From assembly GCA_030041195.1 (NCBI GenBank), contig JASHOI010000055.1:1-28760 (forward strand): a stretch of DNA of 28,760 nucleotides. The letters are read 5' to 3'. Below are positions 23,165 through 28,760 of the stretch, piece after piece. The stretch is from Streptosporangiaceae bacterium (lineage in GTDB: Bacteria > Actinomycetota > Actinomycetes > Streptosporangiales > Streptosporangiaceae). The number at the start of each line of letters is the position of its first letter. The first letter of the stretch is position 1. The notes below the pieces were generated by a model that did not search any database, was not told where the DNA came from, and saw nothing but the letters and a program-made list of their open reading frames with translations. Made by a program: the position numbers and the translations under genes.

Positions 23165-24778
23165 GTGACAACGACAGGGATGCGCAGCGGTGCGCAGCCG
23201 CCGGGCGGCGGCCGCAATCTGTTTGTGCGGAATGCGACCGGCCTGGTCCGGGAACTGAGCGCGTTTGATGCGTTCAACCTCGTGTTTTCTGCGGTGCTGA
23301 TCCCGGTCGGCATCACCGAGGTGATGGCCTTCACACCGATTTTCTGGCCGCACGCGAATATGCTCCTGTCGTTCTTGCTGGCCACTCCGCTGGTGGCCAC
23401 CTGCGGCCTGGTGTATCTGTACTTCACGGTGATCATGCCGAGGTCGGGGGGCGACTACGTCTGGGTATCCCGGACGATGAGCCCGTTCCTCGGCTTCTTC
23501 GTCAACTTCTCGGTCACGTTCGTGTTCCTCACCTGGATCGCGTTCAACTTCACCTACATGCTCTCGGTGATGGGGCCGGCGGCCGCCTACGTGGGCGGGT
23601 GGCACTCCGGCGCGCTGACCTCGCCGGACAACACCGAGCTCATGGTCATCGCGACGATCCTGACCGCCCTGTTCACGGTGCTCATGATCTTCGGCGTGCG
23701 CGTGGTTGCCCGGTACATGGTGATCACGTTCGCGATCGTGTGGCTGGGGATGATCGCCTGGCTGATCGCGATGGCGGTCGGCAGCCACGGGCACTTCGTC
23801 AGCAGCTGGAACGCCAGTTCGGGCACGACCTTCAACGCGATCATCTCGGATGCCAAGGTGCGGGGGTTCAGCGCGGCTGGCGCGATCGGGTGGGGCGCCA
23901 CGCTGTTCGGGATGATCTACTCGTTCCAGGTCTACACGGGATTCCAGTGGACCGGGTATTTCGCCGGTGAGATCCGGAACGTGCGCCGCACCGCGACGAC
24001 CTCGATCCTCGGCGCGCTGCTGGTTTCGGCGATCGGGTACGTGCTGGGCGTCGGCCTGATCTACAAGTACTTCGGGTTCAACTTCTTCGGAGCGGCGATC
24101 TTCGATGGCCTGGGCGGCGGCGCGGCGCACTGGCACCTGGCGTTCCTGCCGTATCTGCCGGCGCTGGTGAAGTTCCTGCCCGGGCCGTCGTGGCTGCTCG
24201 TGTTCATCGCGCTGTGCTTCGTGCTCTCGATCCTGTGGTGGACGCCGACCGGGTTCATGCTGGGCACCCGCAACATGTTCGCGTGGTCGTTTGACCGGCT
24301 GGCGCCGGAGCAGCTGACCACGGTCTCGGACCGGTTCCACACCCCGGTGATCGCGACGGTGACGATCGGCTGTGTCGTGGAACTGCTGAACTACCTCAAC
24401 ATCTACCAGGGTCTCGGCGCCTACCTGCTGAACATCATCGCGGTGCTGGCGCTGGCGTTCATCATCGTGTCGCTGGCCGCGGCGATCACGCCGTGGCGGC
24501 GGCCGCAGCTGCACGCTCAGGGGCCGGGGTGGTCGCGGGCCCGGTTCCTCCGGCTGCCGGTGATTACCTGGGTGGCCGTGATCTCGGCGATCTCCTGGGG
24601 TTTCGTGATCTATGTCGCGTTCCACACCGGGTTCGGCGGGTCGCTGGGCGTCAAGCCGATGCTGGAGGCGTTCTCCGCGCCAGCGATCGGGATCGTCTAC
24701 TACATCGGGGCCCGGCTCTACCGCCGCCGCCAGGGCATGAGCTTCGCCCAGACGTTTGCCGAGATCCCGCCGGAATGA
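23165..24778 (+). CDS. APC superfamily amino-acid permease
   Basis: 537 residues with about twelve membrane helices starting near residue 32 (LSAFDAFNLVFSAVLIPVG). Typical APC features are the first helix after a short cytoplasmic N-terminus, the MPRSGGDYVWVSR loop after TM2 (the PxxGGxY-like motif of amino-acid permeases), the FAGEIRNVRRT segment after the middle helices and a basic C-terminal tail. It should import an amino acid or amine. The GTG at 23165 has GGGAGG 6 nt upstream; the frame is open back to 22928 but without a better start. It is divergent from the LacI-headed aminotransferase operon, consistent with shared control. The stop is 5 bp from the convergent STAND gene's stop, with no terminator hairpin between them. 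Confidence 0.92.
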   Translation: MTTTGMRSGAQPPGGGRNLFVRNATGLVRELSAFDAFNLVFSAVLIPVGITEVMAFTPIFWPHANMLLSFLLATPLVATCGLVYLYFTVIMPRSGGDYVWVSRTMSPFLGFFVNFSVTFVFLTWIAFNFTYMLSVMGPAAAYVGGWHSGALTSPDNTELMVIATILTALFTVLMIFGVRVVARYMVITFAIVWLGMIAWLIAMAVGSHGHFVSSWNASSGTTFNAIISDAKVRGFSAAGAIGWGATLFGMIYSFQVYTGFQWTGYFAGEIRNVRRTATTSILGALLVSAIGYVLGVGLIYKYFGFNFFGAAIFDGLGGGAAHWHLAFLPYLPALVKFLPGPSWLLVFIALCFVLSILWWTPTGFMLGTRNMFAWSFDRLAPEQLTTVSDRFHTPVIATVTIGCVVELLNYLNIYQGLGAYLLNIIAVLALAFIIVSLAAAITPWRRPQLHAQGPGWSRARFLRLPVITWVAVISAISWGFVIYVAFHTGFGGSLGVKPMLEAFSAPAIGIVYYIGARLYRRRQGMSFAQTFAEIPPE

Positions 24779-24783
24779 GCGGG

Positions 24784-27093
24784 TCACCGCCTGGCGACCG
24801 CCCGGAGGCTCTCTTGCACGGCCCGGGTCAGCGGGTCGCCGGGCGGCAGGACCCGCTCGCAGTCGGCGGCGGTCTGCTGAAGCAGCCTGACCGCGTCGGC
24901 GGTCCGGCCGACGGCGTGGTAGGCATGGGCGAGGTTCGCGCGCGACGCCAGGGTGTCCGGGTTGTCGGCGCCCAGGATCCGCTCGCAGTCCGAGCGGGTC
25001 CGCTCGTACAGCCCCAGCGCGGAGGTGATCCGGCCCGCTGAATGGTACGCGGACGCCAGGTTGCCGCGCGCCCCGATGGTGTCGGGATGGTCTGGCCCCT
25101 GAACGCGTTCGGTGTCGGCGAGGGTGCGCTCGTACAGCGGGATGGCATCCTTGGGCCGCCGTGCCTGGTGGTAGGCGGAGGCGAGATTGGCTCGCACCGC
25201 GATCGTGTCGGGGTGACCGGCGCCTGCCGCGCGCTCCCGGTCGGCGAGGGCGCGCTTGTAGTGCCGGAACGCGTCCTTCAGCCGGCCCGCCTGACGGTAG
25301 GCGCCGGCCAGGTTCTCGCGCGTGCACAGCGTGTCGGGATGCTGATCCCCCTGGAACCGCTCGCGCACCGCCAGCGTGCGCTCATATAGCTGCGCGGCCT
25401 CCCGGTGGCGCTCCAGTGCCAGGAACGCGCCGGCGAGGCCATCTTGCGCGTTGAGGGTGTCTTGGTGGTCGGGCCCATGAACGCGGTCGTGGGCGCTGAC
25501 CAGCTTCTCGAACAACGCGATCGCCTCGCCGGCGCGATCGGCGGCCATGAGCGCGCGGCAGAGGCTGAACTGGACCGTTAGCGTGTCGGGATGCTCGGGC
25601 CCGAGGGTGCGGGCGCGGGCGTCGAGAATTCCCTCGTAGAGGAGGACCGCCTCTGGAGCCTGCCGTGCCGCCACACAGGCGCCTGCGAGCTGGTCGCGCA
25701 CGGCCAGAGCGTGTGCGTCGCCCGGCCCGAGCATCCGGTCGCTGGTCGCGGCCAGGTCGTGCCAGCAGCCGACCGCCGCGCCGGTATGCCGCGCGGTCGA
25801 CAGGCTGCGGGCAGCGCGGAACAGCAGCGAATATCCTCCGGCGGCCCAGAGCGAGTCCGTTGCCGCCTGCCGCAGGCTTGCCACGCAGGAGCGCAGGGCC
25901 AGGGCCAGCCACGGCTCGGTGTCCTGTTCCGGCCACGCCCGCAGCAGGCCGCTGACGGCAGCGCCGGCCGCATGATCGCGCATCTCGGGCGGCATGGCTC
26001 CCTGGACCGCGGCCTGGACCACCCGGCTCAGTTGGATGGTGCGCGCGACGCTCTCGGGATCGATGGTGACCAGCCCGGTGCGCTCAAGGCTCACCAGGGC
26101 GGCGCGGCCGGGTCCCGGATCGGCAGATCCAAAATCGCCATTCGCTGAAGCGGCGGTCCCGCTCAGCACGGCACCGGGAATCCCATGGCCGTCGAGCAGC
26201 GCAGCGACCGCGAGAACCCGCTGAGCGGCCCGTTGCGGCGTGAGCCGGTCGGCCTCCTCCAGCGACAGTGTCCACGTGACCGCCTCGGCCGGGGGCTGGG
26301 CGCCGGTCGCTTGTTCAATCTGCGTCCTGCGCCGGGCGAATTGCTCGGAATACGTCCGGCAGCTCTGCCCCGATGTTGCTATCAGGGCGCTGGCCTGCGC
26401 CAGCGCAAGCGGCATGCACGCAAGATCCTCGACGAGGTCGGCAACGCCGCTGCGCTGGTCGGGATCGGCGGACAGGCGCTTCATCATGTAGTTCAGCGCC
26501 TCCCGGGGGCTGAAGGCCCCAACCGGAAACTGCTGCGCACCGCGCTCGCTGCCGGCAGCGGCCGGATTCCGGCTTGTGATCAGGACCCGGCCGGCGGGCC
26601 CGTCCGGCCAGAGCCCTTCCAGGTCCGCAGCGTCGGCAAGGTCATCGAGCACCAGCAGCCACTGCCGGTCGGTCTCGGCCAGCCAGGCGAGGAACCGGGC
26701 CGCCACCGCCTCCGCGTCGTCTCCCGGATCTGGCCCTCTGGCCCTCGTGAATGCCTGTACCAGACCGGTCAGTATCGAATCCCTGCTGCTGGCGACCGCC
26801 CAGATGAGCAGATCGATGTCTCCGGACTGCCAGAGCGATTCCGCCACGAAGGCGGCGAGCTGTGTCTTGCCGGTGCCCCCGCGCCCGTCATTCGCCCGCC
26901 CGGCCTGCCCGCCGGCCGGCGTGAGCACCAGCGTGCTGCCGGGGCTGAGCGCGCCGAGCAGGCCATGCGCGCTATCGCTCCGGGTGCGGAAGCAGTCGGC
27001 GAGGTACGGAACCGGGCCCGACCGGACCTGTTCCCCCGCGTGCCGCGCTGTCGACCTGACCGAGGCCACATCCGAAATCTCGACGCCCGCCAC
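24784..27093 (-). CDS. STAND NTPase: NB-ARC domain plus seven TPR repeats
   Basis: 769 residues. The NB-ARC-type P-loop is G70-RGGTGKT-Q78, Walker B is WLLVLDDLAD (about 145-154), the sensor-1 strand is RVLITSRN (169-176) and the GLPLA-like motif is MPLALAQA (228-235). A winged-helix-like linker (about 280-370) and a helical region precede seven 42-residue TPR repeats of the kinesin-light-chain type (about 458-752), each with the HPDTL-x-x-R-x-NLA-x-AY pattern. No effector domain is fused at either end. Such proteins are signalling switches: the TPRs sense a ligand and the NTPase oligomerises. The GTG start has only a distant GGAG. It is divergent from the CvnA-like kinase, which may hint at a common pathway (inference). 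Confidence 0.9.
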   Translation of the reverse strand: MAGVEISDVASVRSTARHAGEQVRSGPVPYLADCFRTRSDSAHGLLGALSPGSTLVLTPAGGQAGRANDGRGGTGKTQLAAFVAESLWQSGDIDLLIWAVASSRDSILTGLVQAFTRARGPDPGDDAEAVAARFLAWLAETDRQWLLVLDDLADAADLEGLWPDGPAGRVLITSRNPAAAGSERGAQQFPVGAFSPREALNYMMKRLSADPDQRSGVADLVEDLACMPLALAQASALIATSGQSCRTYSEQFARRRTQIEQATGAQPPAEAVTWTLSLEEADRLTPQRAAQRVLAVAALLDGHGIPGAVLSGTAASANGDFGSADPGPGRAALVSLERTGLVTIDPESVARTIQLSRVVQAAVQGAMPPEMRDHAAGAAVSGLLRAWPEQDTEPWLALALRSCVASLRQAATDSLWAAGGYSLLFRAARSLSTARHTGAAVGCWHDLAATSDRMLGPGDAHALAVRDQLAGACVAARQAPEAVLLYEGILDARARTLGPEHPDTLTVQFSLCRALMAADRAGEAIALFEKLVSAHDRVHGPDHQDTLNAQDGLAGAFLALERHREAAQLYERTLAVRERFQGDQHPDTLCTRENLAGAYRQAGRLKDAFRHYKRALADRERAAGAGHPDTIAVRANLASAYHQARRPKDAIPLYERTLADTERVQGPDHPDTIGARGNLASAYHSAGRITSALGLYERTRSDCERILGADNPDTLASRANLAHAYHAVGRTADAVRLLQQTAADCERVLPPGDPLTRAVQESLRAVARR

Positions 27094-27463
27094 CTACTGC
27101 TCGTAACTCCCATGCCCCCGCGTGGACCGCCATCGCTGAATTCGGCCTTTGTCTTCTGTCTGGAACCGACCGGAAAAGAACAGACGGTCATGTACTGTAC
27201 CGACGGGAAGCCATTCATCCCACTGCGGGGAGCTATGTTGACGCAGCCGTCTTGCTACCCGCAGGGCACAGAGCGTCGTGGCATCAGGATTCCTTATCAC
27301 CGGAGCCGTTGGGCGGCTCTCAGTCGTGGGGACGCGGGCGCAGGTCGTAGGGGCGGGCGCGCAGGGTCGGCAGCGATGGCTGTTGGCAGCGGGACCGGGC
27401 GGGCCGATGGCCCTGCCCTCCGGCCGGGCCAGGAGCAAGCGATCCGGAGCGAGGAGTGACCAC
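27094..27463. other. Divergent promoter region between the STAND and CvnA-like genes
   Basis: 370 bp without a well-supported gene. It holds a small dyad around CATGTACTGTAC bounded by CGGT (27185-27188) and ACCG (27199-27202), and a TTGACG at about 27237 with no matching -10. The plus-strand frame from the ATG at 27234 to the TGA at 27459 (74 residues, no recognisable features) overlaps the kinase's ribosome site. It could be a leader peptide but is more likely chance. Confidence 0.4.
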
Positions 27464-28760
27464 ATGGGTTCGCACATGATGCCGGGCCGGGAGCGGTGGC
27501 GCGCGACGCGCCGCTCGATCCGGTTCACCATGGCCGCGATCATGGCCGTCCCGATTGCTGCCGTGATCGTCATGTGGGGACTTGCCGGCTTCACGATGAG
27601 CGACGCGATCGCGGGCCACAGCGCGAACACCCAGCACGGGACGGTGCTGATCAGAATCGCGCTGGCTGCGACGATCGGCCTGATGGCGATCCTGATCGCG
27701 GCCATCGTCATGGGATGGTTCAGCCACCGGCTAGCCAAGGATGTCGCCAACATGGAGTCTGCGGCGCGCCGCTTCGCTGACCAGCAGCTGCCTCAGCTGG
27801 TCGAACGGCTGCGCCGCGGGGACCAGGTCGAGCTGGAGAGCGAGCTACCGCCGGCCCCTCAGGCGAAGATCACCGAGATTGGCCGCGCTGCCGCCGCGCT
27901 GGCCAGTGTGCAGCGCACCGCGGTGACCGCGGCCATTACGGAGACCAGCGTGCGCAGCGGGATCAGCCAGGTCTTCGTGAGCCTGGCGCGCCGAAGCCAG
28001 TCGCTGCTGCAGCGGCAGCTGCGGTTGCTCGATGATCTGGAACGCAAGGCTGCCGACCCCGGGGCCCTTGCCGATCTCTTCCCGCTTGACCATCTGACCA
28101 CCCGAATGCGCCGCCACGCCGAGGGCCTGATCATCCTCTCCGGTGCCGTACCGGGAAGATCATGGAGCAGCCCGGTACCGGTCATCGACGTAATCCGCGG
28201 AGCCATTGCAGAAGTAGAGGACTATAAGCGCATCGCAGTAGTCACTAATGCCGAAGATATGGTCGTGGGTTCGGCCGTTGCTGACATGATTCACCTGCTG
28301 GCCGAGTTGATTGAGAATGCCGCTCTATTCTCGCCTTCGGGCACTCGCGTCGAGGTCAGGGCCGAGCGGGTCGGGAACGGCTTCGCCTTTGAGATTGAAG
28401 ACCGCGGCCTGGGCATCAAGCCCGAGGAGCTGGACGCGATCAACCAGCAGCTGAGCAGCCCGACCGATTTTGATCTGGCTAATGCCGACCAGCTCGGCCT
28501 GTTCGTGGTCAGCAGGCTTGCCGCCCGTCACGGGCTGCGCGTCTTCCTGCGCCCGTCCCCCTACGGTGGCACCACGGCGATCGTCGTGCTGCCCCGGAGC
28601 ATGATCACCTCGGAGGCCGAGGTGCCGACGGCGGCCCAGCTTGCGGAGCGCGCCGCGGGGCCGAGGCGTGCCGACGAGCTGCAGCTTTCACTGACCGGCC
28701 GGCAGATGCCGCGAACGATGCCGGCGGCCAGCGCCGCGGGCGCCCTGGCCGCCGGGCCGG
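27464..28760 (+). CDS. CvnA-like sensor histidine kinase of a conservon, cut by right edge
   Basis: 432 residues visible. TM1 is about 20-43 and TM2 about 63-85, with only some 19 residues outside the membrane. A HAMP-like linker (86-140) and a helical dimerisation region follow. The conservon-type modified H-box is LFPLDHLTTRMRRHAEGL (205-222). The HATPase has an N-box around HLLAELIENAALFSPSGT (E281, N285), G1 EDRGLGI (312-318) and a closing YGGTTAIVVLP. This pattern fits the CvnA membrane kinase of actinobacterial conservons, which are normally followed by Roadblock (CvnB), DUF742 (CvnC) and a small GTPase (CvnD); those would lie beyond the window. Ribosome site GAGGAG is 7 nt before the ATG. 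Most CvnA proteins carry a large extracellular sensor domain, missing here. Confidence 0.85.
   Translation, partial: MGSHMMPGRERWRATRRSIRFTMAAIMAVPIAAVIVMWGLAGFTMSDAIAGHSANTQHGTVLIRIALAATIGLMAILIAAIVMGWFSHRLAKDVANMESAARRFADQQLPQLVERLRRGDQVELESELPPAPQAKITEIGRAAAALASVQRTAVTAAITETSVRSGISQVFVSLARRSQSLLQRQLRLLDDLERKAADPGALADLFPLDHLTTRMRRHAEGLIILSGAVPGRSWSSPVPVIDVIRGAIAEVEDYKRIAVVTNAEDMVVGSAVADMIHLLAELIENAALFSPSGTRVEVRAERVGNGFAFEIEDRGLGIKPEELDAINQQLSSPTDFDLANADQLGLFVVSRLAARHGLRVFLRPSPYGGTTAIVVLPRSMITSEAEVPTAAQLAERAAGPRRADELQLSLTGRQMPRTMPAASAAGALAAGP

Noticed and set aside
23060..25327. 755-residue minus-strand frame spanning the permease and the STAND gene's end
   Set aside because: Composition typical of antisense frames; it would overlap two clear genes.
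27234..27459. 74-residue plus-strand frame just before the CvnA-like gene
   Set aside because: Basic, Gly/Arg-rich with no recognisable feature, and it runs through the kinase's ribosome site; possible leader peptide but not supportable.

Overview
The window is a stretch of high-GC actinomycete chromosome. Support for this comes from strong G/C bias at third codon positions, frequent GTG/TTG starts, tandem MMPL transporters, a mycosin-type subtilase, a conservon-type (CvnA-like) sensor kinase and NB-ARC/TPR STAND proteins. The genus cannot be named from the sequence alone. There are no tRNA, rRNA, CRISPR or recognisable transposase genes, and nothing looks like a prophage.

Layout, left to right. 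(1) 1-1756, minus strand: a secreted membrane-anchored protein translationally coupled to a mycosin-like serine protease that runs off the left edge. (2) 1788-6512, minus: two paralogous MMPL/RND lipid-exporter-type transporters, separated by a perfect 44-bp double-palindrome operator at 4130-4173. (3) 6601-8038, minus: a tightly coupled three-gene operon of ArsR-type regulator, one-TM coiled-coil protein and stand-alone 'putative sensor' membrane protein. It ends in a hairpin terminator and is preceded by two 18-bp direct repeats. The regulator appears to start at CTG. (4) 8164-10251: housekeeping-type genes (histidine phosphatase, CutA, diacylglycerol-kinase family). (5) 10315-16812, minus: two large secreted GH3 beta-glucosidase paralogues, each with its own terminator or promoter-proximal dyad, then a divergent GNAT acetyltransferase. 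(6) 17549-18293: a 745-bp non-coding island packed with short repeats, including a MITE-like 429-bp unit bounded by inverted repeats. (7) 18294-24778: a LacI-type regulator heading an operon with an NTase-fold protein, a metallophosphoesterase and a class III aminotransferase, divergent from an APC amino-acid permease. (8) 24784-28760: a STAND NTPase with seven TPRs, divergent from a CvnA-like kinase cut by the right edge.

The best functional stories are these. The GH3 pair suggests extracellular breakdown of plant or fungal beta-glycosides. The LacI gene has a textbook 14-bp CG-centred palindrome placed exactly in the 17-bp spacer of a candidate promoter. It probably autoregulates its operon and may control the permease, suggesting uptake and transamination of an amino compound with two unexplained nucleotide-type enzymes. 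The most unusual DNA is the double operator between the MMPL genes, the direct repeats in front of the CTG-started regulator, and the repeat island at 17.5-18.2 kb.
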